From Halomonas piscis (GTDB taxonomy: Bacteria > Pseudomonadota > Gammaproteobacteria > Pseudomonadales > Halomonadaceae), in NCBI RefSeq assembly GCF_031886125.1, contig NZ_CP119391.1:124001-188000 (forward strand): a stretch of 64,000 nt of DNA. Direction: 5' to 3'. Of the stretch, positions 52,701-60,760 are shown piece after piece. The notes beneath the pieces were generated by a model. It searched no databases. It was not told the origin of the DNA and saw only the letters and a list, made by a program, of their open reading frames with translations. Position 1 is the first letter of the stretch, and each line of letters opens with the position of its first letter. The translations under genes and the position numbers were made by a program.

Positions 52701-53529
52701 CCATAAAAAGCCGCATGCCAAGGCCACCATGCTTTCGTAATTTCGTTTGAGCTTATCGTAGCGCGTCGCAATGGCGCGATACGGTTTCAATCGAGCAAAG
52801 GCATTCTCAACCAGATGCCGGTAGCGATATAACCCTCTGTCCAGATTGGCATTTCCTTTTTTCGAGTTACGCCTGCGTGGAATGACGGCAGCCATTCCTT
52901 TGGCTTCGACCTGCTCACGGATACGTTCACTGTCATAGCCTTTGTCAGCCACCAGCGCGTCACCTGCCGGCAAACCGTCAATCAATGCCTGGGCTTCCGT
53001 GCTGTCGTGCACTTCACCCCCGGTTATTCTGAAGGCGATCGGCAACCCATAAGCATCCACGGCCAAGTGGATCTTGCTGGTATTGCCTGCACGACTTTTG
53101 CCAATGGCTTCTGCATCTTCCGTGGCAGCCCCAGTGCTATCTTGGTGAGCCTTGACGTAGGAACCATCAATAAATAGCCACTCGACATCAGGATCTTCCA
53201 CCAGAGAGATGAAAATCCTCATCAGCTTTCCACTCGCTGACCAGGCGTTGAAGCGCTTGTAGACCGTGTTCCAGGGGCCAAACGCCTCCGGTAGGTCCCG
53301 CCACGGGCAGCCGGTTCGCATCCGATAAAGGATGCCTTCCACCGTGGTACGCAGATCGGTCTTGTCATAAATACCTTGTTGAAGCAGGATAGATTTCAGC
53401 TTCGGCCAGTGTTCATCCGTGAGCATTTGTCGGGGCATGGCAGGCTTGCAGTTTGTTGGCTTAGGAACCTTTATTCTGTGAGCTTGCCCCTATCCTGCCA
53501 ATACCCCTGCCATGAAACGTCAACAGACC
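52675..53529 (-). mobile_element. IS5-family insertion sequence in chrA (copy 1)
   Basis: 855 bp between two CTAG copies (52671-52674, 53530-53533). Ends GGCCTGTTGACGTTTCA and (minus) GGTCTGTTGACGTTTCA. The same element type recurs at 59736-60590 with identical length. Confidence 0.93.
52689..53438 (-). CDS. IS5-family transposase (copy 1)
   Basis: 249 residues in a single frame. MPRQMLTDEHWPKLKSILL, RTGCPWRDLPEAFGPWNTVYKRF, then DDE residues in FIDGSYVKAH, LVADKGYDSERI and HLVENAFARLKPYRAIATRYDK (read in parts). Differs from copy 2 at about 14 residues, so the two are not a fresh duplication. Confidence 0.92.
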   Translation of the reverse strand: MPRQMLTDEHWPKLKSILLQQGIYDKTDLRTTVEGILYRMRTGCPWRDLPEAFGPWNTVYKRFNAWSASGKLMRIFISLVEDPDVEWLFIDGSYVKAHQDSTGAATEDAEAIGKSRAGNTSKIHLAVDAYGLPIAFRITGGEVHDSTEAQALIDGLPAGDALVADKGYDSERIREQVEAKGMAAVIPRRRNSKKGNANLDRGLYRYRHLVENAFARLKPYRAIATRYDKLKRNYESMVALACGFLWLPM

Positions 53530-54015
53530 CTAGTGTTCGGCGGCGGGCATGTGGTGCTGCCGTTGCTGGAGGCCGAAGTGGTGCAATCCGGCTGGGTCAG
53601 TGCGGATGAGTTTCTGACAGGTTATGGTGCCGCCCAGGCTGTGCCGGGGCCGCTGTTTACCTTTGCTTCGTATTTGGGCGCGGTGATGGTACCGCTCGGC
53701 GGCAGCCTGTTCGGTGTTGCCCTGGCGCTGGTGATGATCTTCCTGCCCGGAATGCTGTTACTGGTGGCAGTGCTGCCCCATTGGAGCCGATTTCGCCGCT
53801 GGGGCAGCGCCCAGGCGCTGATGCGCGGCGCCAATGCGGCAGTAGTGGGTATTCTGGGTGCTGCCCTTTATCAACCGGTCTGGACCAGCGCCATTCTTGG
53901 TCTCAACGAGTTCGCCTTAGCGTTGGTAGGCTTTCTCTTGCTCAGCGTCTGGAAGCTGCCCGCTTGGGCAGTAGTAGTTATCCTGGCCAGTAGCGGCATT
54001 CTCATCACTTTTTAG
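53530..54015 (+). pseudogene. chrA: chromate transporter ChrA, 3' fragment
   Basis: Second CHR domain, starting VFGGGHVVLPLLEAEVV and continuing with TGYGAAQAVPGPLFTFASYLG and further helices. An ATG at 53512 inside the IS border gives an artificial start. In frame with the 5' fragment once the IS is removed. Confidence 0.88.
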
Positions 54016-54085
54016 CTGGCATCGCCAACCATGCCAAGTCAGAACTATCCCGATAATCAATATTTCCCACGAAAACGCTCAAGAC

Positions 54086-54416
54086 ATGATGCACCTTGCT
54101 GACAACGTTCTCCATCTGGCGGAGTACCACATCCTGGACACCAAGATAGAAGAGCATGACCTCCACTACCAAGTTGAAGCTTCTGAGCCTCTAGCCTGCG
54201 AGGAGTGCGACGTAGAGGGTGAGCTTGCCAGGTTGGCAAGCGCGATGTGGCCTATCGCGATCTATCCATCCACGCAAAGCGGGTCACCCTCTGGGTGGTC
54301 CGTCGCCGCTACATCTGTCGAGTCTGCGGCAAGACATTCCGCCCAGCACTGGTCCCTATCCGATCCTGGTCGCTGGACTTGCAGTCTGAGCTGTATCAAC
54401 CCGCCAGAGCCAGGCT
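54086..54416 (+). pseudogene. ISL3-family transposase remnant (N-terminal zinc region)
   Basis: Frame 1 reads DNVLHLAEYHILDTKIEEHD and LACEEC; after a shift near 54235, frame 3 reads VAYRDLSIHAKRVTLWVVRRRYICRVCGKTFRP (read in parts). The CxxC pairs are the zinc ribbon of ISL3 transposases. It is cut off by the PAP2 gene end. Not functional. Confidence 0.75.
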
Positions 54417-54938
54417 CGTCACGGCGAAGGCGTAGCCGATAGCACCGCCGGCGATCACGTCGCTGACATAGTGCAGGCCGAGCCCGACTCGTGACACCGC
54501 AATCAGCAGCGTCAGCGGTACCAGCCAGGGGAGCAGGGTGGGAGCATGGGCGCCAGTGAGCACGCAGAACATCACCGCATGCATGGTATGACCGCTGGGG
54601 AAGCTGTAGCGGTCACGAGCGGGCTCCAGGCAGATGATGCGTGCATCGAAGGTGATGAAGGGGCGCTCACGGCATAGTCGGGTCTTGACCAGGCGATACA
54701 CGGCGATCGCCAGCAGGGCGGTGAGGCTGTACTGCAGCAGGTAGGTAAGCCCACCTTCCTCCTGTAGCCATGGCTGGGCGGCGATCAACGCCACCCACAC
54801 CAGCCAGTCGCCGAGCTTGCTGGCCAAGCGTAGCGTGCCTAGCCAAGGGCGGTAGAGGCTGAAGCGGGCAATGCGCTGGCAGAGCCGCCTCTCCAGCAGG
54901 TCGAGGCGGTCAAACGCCGCAGGGGTGCGCGGTTTCAT
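54396..54938 (-). CDS. PAP2-family lipid phosphatase, membrane protein
   Basis: 180 residues from the ATG at 54936-54938 (MKPRTPAAFDRLDLLE) with GGGAGAG upstream; the longer frame lacks family similarity at its start. The three PAP2 motifs are present: KTRLCRERP, PSGH (SFPSGHTMHAV) and SRVGLGLHYVSDV. Such enzymes remove phosphate from phosphatidate, phosphatidylglycerophosphate or undecaprenyl-PP. It overlaps the glycosyltransferase gene by 29 bp, so the two are cotranscribed from a Pho-box promoter; a role in making diacylglycerol for glycolipid synthesis is inferred. Confidence 0.88.
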   Translation of the reverse strand: MKPRTPAAFDRLDLLERRLCQRIARFSLYRPWLGTLRLASKLGDWLVWVALIAAQPWLQEEGGLTYLLQYSLTALLAIAVYRLVKTRLCRERPFITFDARIICLEPARDRYSFPSGHTMHAVMFCVLTGAHAPTLLPWLVPLTLLIAVSRVGLGLHYVSDVIAGGAIGYAFAVTSLALAG

Positions 54939-56073
54939 GGGTACTCTCCCGAGCCTGTTGAAGAACGGTGAGAAAGGTATCGGCGATGGCCGACCAGCGG
55001 TACTCGAGGGCGCGTTGGCGCGCCGCGCGCCCCAACCGGGCATAGCGGGCCGGCTGTTGGCAGAGCGTCAAGACCGCGTCGCGAAAGCCTGCGTCGTCGT
55101 TCGGGGCAATGGCCAGGCCATTGCATTCGTGATCGATCAGCTCGGCGGCCGCGGCCTGGCGGAAGGCCACCACCGCCAGGCCGCTGGCCATGGCCTCCAG
55201 CACCACGTTGCCCCAGGTCTCGGAGAGCGAGGGAAAAAGAAAGAGATCGGCGCTCGCGTAGTGGCGGGCCAGCGACTCGCGCGGTACGAAGCCGGTGAAG
55301 TGCGCATTGGGTAACGCGCGTTCGAGCCGTTGTCGTGCCGGACCATCGCCGACGATGACCAGAGCCATGTCAGGGCGGGCCTCGAGCAGAGTGCGAAAGC
55401 TCTCCTCGAGCAGCGCCAGGTTTTTCTCCGAGGCGAGCCGGCCCACGTGGAGCGCCACGGGCTGGTGCTCGCCGACACCCCACTGCTCGCGTAGCAACGA
55501 ATCACGATGGTGCGGCGAGAAGCGCTCACCATCGATGCCGCGACCCATTACCTCCAGGTTTTGAAAGCCCTGTTCCGCTAGTCTCGCCGCCAGGGCGTGG
55601 GTAGGTACCAGCGTGGCCGCGCAGCCGTTGTGAAAGCGGCGCAAAACGCTGAGTACGGCCGGGGCTACCCAGGGAAGATGGTAATCGTGGCAGTAGTGGT
55701 CGAAGTTGGTGTGCCAGCCCGCCACCACCGGGATGCCTAGGCGCCGGGCGACACTGCGCGCCGACCAGCCAAGCGGTCCCTGGGTAGCCAGATAGACGAC
55801 GTCGGGGCGCTGATCCTGCCACAGGCGCTTGAGGCGACGCGGGGCAGGCAGGCCAAGGCGGACCTCCCGGTAGCCGGGGAGCGCCAGGCCGCGCACCAGC
55901 AACTCCGCCCGTATCCCAGGGTGTCGCTCCTGGTACCAGCCCTGGCGGGGCTGGGGCCGGACCAGTTGCAGGGCGATGCCGCGATCGTGCAGCTGGTCCG
56001 CGAGGTGGTTGAGCGTGTGGGCAACGCCATTGATGTCGGGTGGCCAGGTCTCGCTGACCAGGCAGATGCGCAT
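54910..56073 (-). CDS. GT4-family glycosyltransferase, probable glycolipid synthase under Pho control
   Basis: 387 residues from the ATG at 56071-56073 (MRICLVSETWPPDINGVAHT), behind GAGGAAAG; the frame is open further upstream but across the Pho boxes. GT-B fold: N-domain with GWHTNFDHYCHDY, C-domain with ALHVGRLASEKNL and the EX7E motif in SLSETWGNVVLEAMASG. It resembles the branch that contains diacylglycerol glycosyltransferases and mannosyltransferases. Four PhoB half-sites lie upstream, and a PAP2 phosphatase gene follows in the same operon. Substitution of glycolipid for phospholipid in low phosphate is a plausible role, not proven. Confidence 0.82.
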   Translation of the reverse strand: MRICLVSETWPPDINGVAHTLNHLADQLHDRGIALQLVRPQPRQGWYQERHPGIRAELLVRGLALPGYREVRLGLPAPRRLKRLWQDQRPDVVYLATQGPLGWSARSVARRLGIPVVAGWHTNFDHYCHDYHLPWVAPAVLSVLRRFHNGCAATLVPTHALAARLAEQGFQNLEVMGRGIDGERFSPHHRDSLLREQWGVGEHQPVALHVGRLASEKNLALLEESFRTLLEARPDMALVIVGDGPARQRLERALPNAHFTGFVPRESLARHYASADLFLFPSLSETWGNVVLEAMASGLAVVAFRQAAAAELIDHECNGLAIAPNDDAGFRDAVLTLCQQPARYARLGRAARQRALEYRWSAIADTFLTVLQQARESTHETAHPCGV

Positions 56074-56133
56074 GGGGCTTTCCTCGTCGTCGGTTGGCCA
56101 GGCAGGTCTTGTCCCAGAGTATGCCGGGCCACC

Positions 56134-56171
56134 ATGACGAGACGGCGACAGCGCCATGACGAAACGGTGAC
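56134..56171 (-). promoter_or_regulatory. Pho box array for the glycosyltransferase-PAP2 operon
   Basis: On the minus strand GTCAC, GTCAT, GTCGC and GTCAT recur with exact 11-bp spacing (plus-strand positions 56167, 56156, 56145 and 56134). This is the direct-repeat pattern bound by PhoB. It ends about 60 bp before the start codon. Confidence 0.75.
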
Positions 56172-56172
56172 C

Positions 56173-56194
56173 CTACCCACAGCTAAAGCTGGGG
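56173..56194. repeat. hairpin between divergent Pho promoters
   Basis: CCCACAGCTAAAGCTGGGGG can fold into a CAGCT/AGCTG stem. It resembles the ends of IS200/IS605-type elements (as at 2856-2875), but no tnpA or tnpB lies beside it; either an IS scar or a simple hairpin. Confidence 0.35.
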
Positions 56195-56258
56195 GCTCTC
56201 GCGTATGACTGATTGCGGTTCCATGGCAGACGGATGGCAGGGGGATGGCGCCTGCTCA

Positions 56259-56276
56259 ATGTCATGTCTCCGTCAC
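56259..56276 (+). promoter_or_regulatory. Pho box for the organophosphate importer operon
   Basis: ATGTCAT, 4 bp, CCGTCAC: two PhoB half-sites with 11-bp spacing on the plus strand, about 50 bp before the first HAD gene. Confidence 0.7.
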
Positions 56277-56327
56277 GGGGAGGCGGCAGGATATGGATCG
56301 CTGATGCTCGACCAATGGGAGACTGTC

Positions 56328-57029
56328 ATGCGCCTTGCCCTTTTCGATCTCGACGACACCCTGCTGGATGGTGACTGCAGTGCGCTATGGAACAACTGGA
56401 TGGTGGAACGCGGCTGGATCGCTTCCCCCGGAGAGTACCTGGCACGCACCCAGGCCATGAATGCGGCCTATCATGCGGGCCGGCTTCGGCTGGAGCAATA
56501 TCTGGCTTTCACGCTCTCGCCGCTGGTGGGCCGTCACGCGGAGGAGGTTGCCACCGAGGTGGCAGCCTTCGTCACCGCACGCATCGCACCGCGGGTGTTT
56601 CCCCAGGGACGCAAACTGATGGCCCACCATCACCGCCAGGGAGACCGACTGCTGCTGATCTCCTCCTCGTCGCGACACCTGGTAGCGCCAGTGGCCAGGC
56701 AACTGGGCATCGAGCAGGTGATCGCCGTGGAGCCGGCCCTCGACGAGGGTGTGTTTACCGGTGATACCACTGGTGTGCTCTCCTACCGGGGCGGCAAAGT
56801 CACCCGGCTGGAGGCTTGGCTGATCGAGCGTAATGCCACCGCCAGTCACCTGAGTTTTTACTCCGACTCCAAGAACGATTTGCCGCTGCTCACCCGAGTG
56901 AATCGTCCGGTGGTGGTCAACCCCGACCCGGTGCTGGCCGAGGTAGCCCGAGTCGAGGGGTGGGAGCGTCTTGACTGGCGCCAGGAGCCCCGGCTAACCA
57001 TTCAATCGACACGCCTTTGTCATGTTTGA
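56328..57029 (+). CDS. HAD-IB family phosphatase (SerB-like), first copy
   Basis: 233 residues from the ATG at 56328 (MRLALFDLDDTLLDGD), with GGGAG upstream; an ATG at 56304 is an alternative. HAD motifs: nucleophile DLDDT, Ser motif LLISSSS, and acid motif YSDSKNDLPLL. Cytoplasmic, with no signal peptide. It would remove phosphate from a small ester, possibly the product of the imported compound. A related enzyme lies at the other end of the operon (62755-63420). Confidence 0.85.
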   Translation: MRLALFDLDDTLLDGDCSALWNNWMVERGWIASPGEYLARTQAMNAAYHAGRLRLEQYLAFTLSPLVGRHAEEVATEVAAFVTARIAPRVFPQGRKLMAHHHRQGDRLLLISSSSRHLVAPVARQLGIEQVIAVEPALDEGVFTGDTTGVLSYRGGKVTRLEAWLIERNATASHLSFYSDSKNDLPLLTRVNRPVVVNPDPVLAEVARVEGWERLDWRQEPRLTIQSTRLCHV

Positions 57030-57110
57030 CCTCTATTGTGCTTCCTGCCGGCCGCTTCTGAACTAGACCAGATGGCGGCTTCATCCTGATCACCTGCATG
57101 GAGCCACACC

Positions 57111-58190
57111 GTGAACCCGACACGCTCGACGCTGCTTCGACTCACCCTGACCGCCGCCCTGGGGACAACGCTTCTCGCCGGTCAGGCACATGCGACCTCC
57201 GACCTGTCAGAACTGATCGCCGCCGCCCAGGAGGAGGGCCGTGTCGACAGCGTCGGCATGCCGGATACCTGGGCCAACTGGAAAGACACCTGGGCCGACC
57301 TGAAGGAGAACTACGGCCTGGAGCATATGGACACCGACATGAGCTCCGCCGAGGAGATCGCCAAGTTCAAGGCCGAGGGCGAGAACGCGACTGCCGATAT
57401 CGGTGACGTGGGGATCAGCTTTGGCCCCATCGCCGTGGCGGAAGGCGTGACCCAGCCCTACAAGCCGACGACCTGGGAGGAGATTCCCGACTGGGCCAAG
57501 GATGAAGACGGCCACTGGATGCTCGGCTATACCGGCACCATTGCCCTTATGAGCAATAAGCAGCTGGTTCCGGAAGAAGAGCGTCCGCGAACCTTCGCTG
57601 ATCTGACCGAAGGTGACTACACCGTGGCGGTGGGCGCCGTGGGTCAGGCCGCTCAGGCCAACAACGCTGTGCTGGCGGCCGCCTATGCCAACGGTGGCGA
57701 TGAAAGCAACCTGACGCCGGGGCTGGAGCTGTTTGCCGAGCTGGCACGTCAGGGGCGGCTGTCACTGGCGAATCCCAGCATTGCCAACCTGGAGAAAGGG
57801 GAGGTCGAAGTCGCGCTTCTGTGGGACTTCAATGCCCTGAACTATCGTGACCAGATTGACCGCGAGGCCTTCGACGTGGTGATTCCTTCCGACGCCTCGG
57901 TCACCTCGGGCTACGCCACCATCATCAACAAGCATGCGCCGCACCCCAACGCTGCCAAGCTGGCTCGCGAGTACATCCTCTCCGATGAGGGCCAGTTCAA
58001 CCTGGCCGAGGGCTATGCGCGGCCGATCCGCGCCCAGCACCTGACGCTCCCCGAGGATATCGCCGCCAAGCTGCTGCCCAACGCGCAGTATGCCAACGCT
58101 CGGCCGGTAGAAGACTTCGATGCCTGGGAAAAGAGCGCCCGTCAGCTGCCGCGCCAGTGGCAGTCCCAGGTGCTGATCCATCAGCAGTAA
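57111..58190 (+). CDS. periplasmic solute-binding protein, probable organophosphate/phosphonate importer
   Basis: 359 residues from a GTG, with a signal peptide (LLRLTLTAALGTTLLAGQAHA). Family-1-like extracellular binding protein (DLSELIAAAQEEGRVDSVGMPD; AKLAREYILSDEGQFNLAEGYARPI, read in parts) of the type seen for iron, thiamine, spermidine and 2-aminoethylphosphonate. Pho-box control and phosphatase neighbours argue for a phosphorus compound. The exact ligand is unknown. Followed by a 9-bp stem-loop. Confidence 0.8.
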   Translation: MNPTRSTLLRLTLTAALGTTLLAGQAHATSDLSELIAAAQEEGRVDSVGMPDTWANWKDTWADLKENYGLEHMDTDMSSAEEIAKFKAEGENATADIGDVGISFGPIAVAEGVTQPYKPTTWEEIPDWAKDEDGHWMLGYTGTIALMSNKQLVPEEERPRTFADLTEGDYTVAVGAVGQAAQANNAVLAAAYANGGDESNLTPGLELFAELARQGRLSLANPSIANLEKGEVEVALLWDFNALNYRDQIDREAFDVVIPSDASVTSGYATIINKHAPHPNAAKLAREYILSDEGQFNLAEGYARPIRAQHLTLPEDIAAKLLPNAQYANARPVEDFDAWEKSARQLPRQWQSQVLIHQQ

Positions 58191-58213
58191 CGCCCCCTCA
58201 TTCTCAGCTGATT

Positions 58214-58234
58214 GCCGCCTCCACAGGAGGCGGC
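58214..58234 (+). promoter_or_regulatory. stem-loop after the binding-protein gene
   Basis: GCCGCCTCC, loop ACA and GGAGGCGGC form a perfect 9-bp stem, 24 bp after the stop and 13 bp before the next start, without a T-run. Confidence 0.65.
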
Positions 58235-58246
58235 AAGGAGTTCTGT

Positions 58247-59071
58247 ATGTCTCACCGCGTCATCCTTGTGGTGCTCGATGGGCTCAACCATGCCGTGGGC
58301 CAGCATGCCATGGGCCATCTTTACGCCCTCTGTGAAGCGGGCCGCGGTAGCTACCACACACTCGATTGCGAGCTGCCGGCCATGTCGCGCCCGCTGTATG
58401 AGTGCCTGCTGACCGGCGACCGCCCGGTGGACTCCGGGGTGGTGCATAACCAGGTGGTGCGCCGTTCCACCGGTACCAGCCTGTTCGATCTGGCCGTTCG
58501 CCAGGGGCGGCGTACCGCGGCGGCGGCCTATCACTGGGTCAGCGAGCTGTATCTGGAGGCCCCCTTCGTGCCTGCCCGCCATCGCTTCCACCAGGATCCG
58601 GAGAGCGCGATCCAGGCCGGCCTGTTCTACTGGCAGGATCACTACCCTGACGATCACCTGTTCAGCGATGCCGAGGCATTGCGCCGACTCAACGATCCCG
58701 ATTTCCTGCTGGTGCACAGCATGAACATCGATGATGCCGGCCACCGGCATGGCGGGGAATCGCCCCAGTACCGCAATACCGCGCGGCGGGCCGATATTGC
58801 CCTGGCGGATTATCTGCCGCGTTGGTTGGCCGAGGGCTATCAGGTGATGGTGACCGCCGACCACGGCATGAATGCCGACGGTTCTCACTCGGGCCTGTTG
58901 GAAGAGGAGCGTCGGGTACCACTGTGGCTGTTTGGCGAGGCGTTTGCTCACGACTCGGTGGCAACGCTTCTTCAGCCTCGACTGTGCGGCACCTTGGCCA
59001 CCCTGATGGGCCTGGAGCACGACAAGCCTCATCACTCCGAGCTGCTGGCCGAGGGGAGGGCAACGCCGTGA
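58247..59071 (+). CDS. alkaline-phosphatase-superfamily phosphodiesterase (NPP type)
   Basis: 274 residues from the ATG at 58247, AAGGAG upstream. Metal ligands and nucleophile of the NPP/PhnA group can be placed: Asp11 (VVLDGLN), Ser47 (LPAMSRPLYE), Asp and His in NIDDAGHRHG, Asp-His in TADHGMNADGSH. No signal peptide, so it acts in the cytoplasm, unlike PhoA. It would split a phosphodiester or phosphonate brought in by the transporter. It overlaps the permease start (GTGA). Confidence 0.85.
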   Translation: MSHRVILVVLDGLNHAVGQHAMGHLYALCEAGRGSYHTLDCELPAMSRPLYECLLTGDRPVDSGVVHNQVVRRSTGTSLFDLAVRQGRRTAAAAYHWVSELYLEAPFVPARHRFHQDPESAIQAGLFYWQDHYPDDHLFSDAEALRRLNDPDFLLVHSMNIDDAGHRHGGESPQYRNTARRADIALADYLPRWLAEGYQVMVTADHGMNADGSHSGLLEEERRVPLWLFGEAFAHDSVATLLQPRLCGTLATLMGLEHDKPHHSELLAEGRATP

Positions 59072-59745
59072 AGCGTCTGCTGCCCGCCTGGCTGTGGCTG
59101 ATGCCCTTTGCGCTCGTCTTCGTCGCCTTCCAGCTGGCGCCTCTGGGCTGGATCGCCATCAGCGCCTTTCACGTCGAGGGGGGCTGGGGACTTGGCCATT
59201 TCCGGGAAATCGCCGGCTCGCCCTTCTTTCGCCAGGCCATCTGGCGCAGCCTGGAGATATCGCTGGTCTCGAGCCTGCTGGGGCTGATCATCGCCATCCT
59301 GGCGTGCCACAGCCTGACCCGCACCAGCGGCCCACTGCGGCGCTGGATGATCGCCTTCACCAACATGACCAGCAATTTTGCCGGGGTGCCGCTGGCCTTC
59401 GCGTTCATCATTTTAATGGGCGCCAACGGAGTGCTGACCCTGGCCCTCCAGCGTGTGGGACTGATCGAGGATTTCTCGCTCTATTCGCGTACCGGTCTGA
59501 TCGTCATCTACACCTGGTTCCAGATCCCGCTGGGTATGCTGTTGCTGTTTCCCGCCTTCGAGGGGCTGCGTGCCGACTGGCGCGACGCCGCCAGCCTGCT
59601 GGGCGCCGGGCGAGTCGCCTACTGGCGCCATATCGGTCTGCCGGTACTGCGGCCGGCGCTGGCGGGCACGCTGACGATCCTGATCGCCAACGCCATGGGC
59701 GCTTACGCCACCGTCTACGCCCTGGTCAACACTAGGGCGTGTTGA
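59068..59745 (+). pseudogene. ABC permease 1 of the importer, 5' fragment (interrupted by IS5-type element)
   Basis: Starts at a GTG overlapping the phosphodiesterase stop (KRLLPAWLWLMPFALVFVAF). It has most of the permease including the EAA loop (AASLLGAGRVAYWRHIGLPVL). The IS at 59736 ends it after VNTRAC. Removing the IS and one CTAG gives a 277-residue protein continuing VNTSYNLMTIRIAN, so the break is insertional only. Without this subunit the importer is probably dead. Confidence 0.88.
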
Positions 59746-60590
59746 CGTTTCACATGGGCAGCCATAAAAAGCCGCAGGCCAAGGCCACCATGCTTTCGTA
59801 GTTTCGCTTGAGCTTGTCGTAACGCGTTGCGATGGCGCGATACGGCTTCAATCGAGCAAAGGCATTCTCAACCAGATGCCGATAGCGATATAAGCCTCTG
59901 TCCAGATTGGCATTTCCTTTCTTTGAGTTGCGTTTGCGTGGAATGACGGCAGCCATGCCCTTGGCTTCGATCTGTTCACGGATACGCTCGCTGTCATAGC
60001 CCTTGTCAGCCACCAATGCATCACCCGCTGGCAAATCGTCAATCAATGCCCGGGCTTCCGTGCTGTCGTGCACCTCACCCCCGGTTATTCTGAAGGTTAT
60101 CGGTAGCCCATAGGCATCTACGGTCAAGTGGATCTTGCTGGTATTGCCTGCACGACTTTTGCCAATGGCTTCTGCGTCTTCCGTGGCAGCTCCGGTGCTG
60201 TCCTGGTGGGCCTTGACGTAGGAGCCATCAATGAACAGCCACTCAACATCAGGCTCCTCCACCAGAGAGCTGAAAAGCCTCATCAGCTTTCCACTCGCTG
60301 ACCAGGCGTTAAAACGCTTGTAGACCGTGTTCCAGGGGCCAAACGTCTCCGGTAGGTCCCGCCACGGGCAGCCGGTGCGCATCCGATAAAGGATGCCTTC
60401 TATCGTGGTACGCAAGTCGGCCTTGTCATAAATACCTTGTTGAAGCAGGATAGGTTTCAGCTTCGACCAGTGTTCATCCGTGAGCATTTGTCGGGGCATG
60501 GCAGGCTTGCAGTTTGTTGGTGTGGGAACCTTTATTCTGCGAGCTTGCCCCTATCCTGCCAATACCCCTGCCATGAAACGTCAACAGGCC
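59736..60590 (-). mobile_element. IS5-family insertion sequence in the permease gene (copy 2)
   Basis: 855 bp between CTAG copies (59732-59735, 60591-60594). Ends GGCGTGTTGACGTTTCA and (minus) GGCCTGTTGACGTTTCA. Same type and length as the copy in chrA. Confidence 0.93.
59750..60499 (-). CDS. IS5-family transposase (copy 2)
   Basis: 249 residues, single frame, same layout as copy 1 (FIDGSYVKAH; LVADKGYDSERI; HLVENAFARLKPY). Intact and possibly active. Confidence 0.92.
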   Translation of the reverse strand: MPRQMLTDEHWSKLKPILLQQGIYDKADLRTTIEGILYRMRTGCPWRDLPETFGPWNTVYKRFNAWSASGKLMRLFSSLVEEPDVEWLFIDGSYVKAHQDSTGAATEDAEAIGKSRAGNTSKIHLTVDAYGLPITFRITGGEVHDSTEARALIDDLPAGDALVADKGYDSERIREQIEAKGMAAVIPRKRNSKKGNANLDRGLYRYRHLVENAFARLKPYRAIATRYDKLKRNYESMVALACGFLWLPM

Positions 60591-60760
60591 CTAGCTACAA
60601 CCTCATGACCATTCGTATCGCCAACCTGGTGTCGGGGGACCTGTTCCTGCAGCCCAATCTGGCCAGTGCCCTGGCGCTGGTGCTGGTGGGGCTGTTGGCA
60701 CTGGTCACCCTGATCCAGCAATGGATAGTGCGCAGGAGCCATCATGTTGCAGAACGCTGA
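60591..60760 (+). pseudogene. ABC permease 1, 3' fragment
   Basis: The last 55 or so residues (SYNLMTIRIANLVSGDLFL to RRSHHVAER), including the final membrane helix. In frame with the 5' fragment after IS removal. It overlaps the second permease gene by 17 bp. Confidence 0.85.

Noticed and set aside
57016..57034. Second Pho box before the binding-protein gene at 57111
   Set aside because: Only one good half-site (TTGTCAT); the next is 9 bp rather than 11 bp away, and it lies over the end of the HAD gene.
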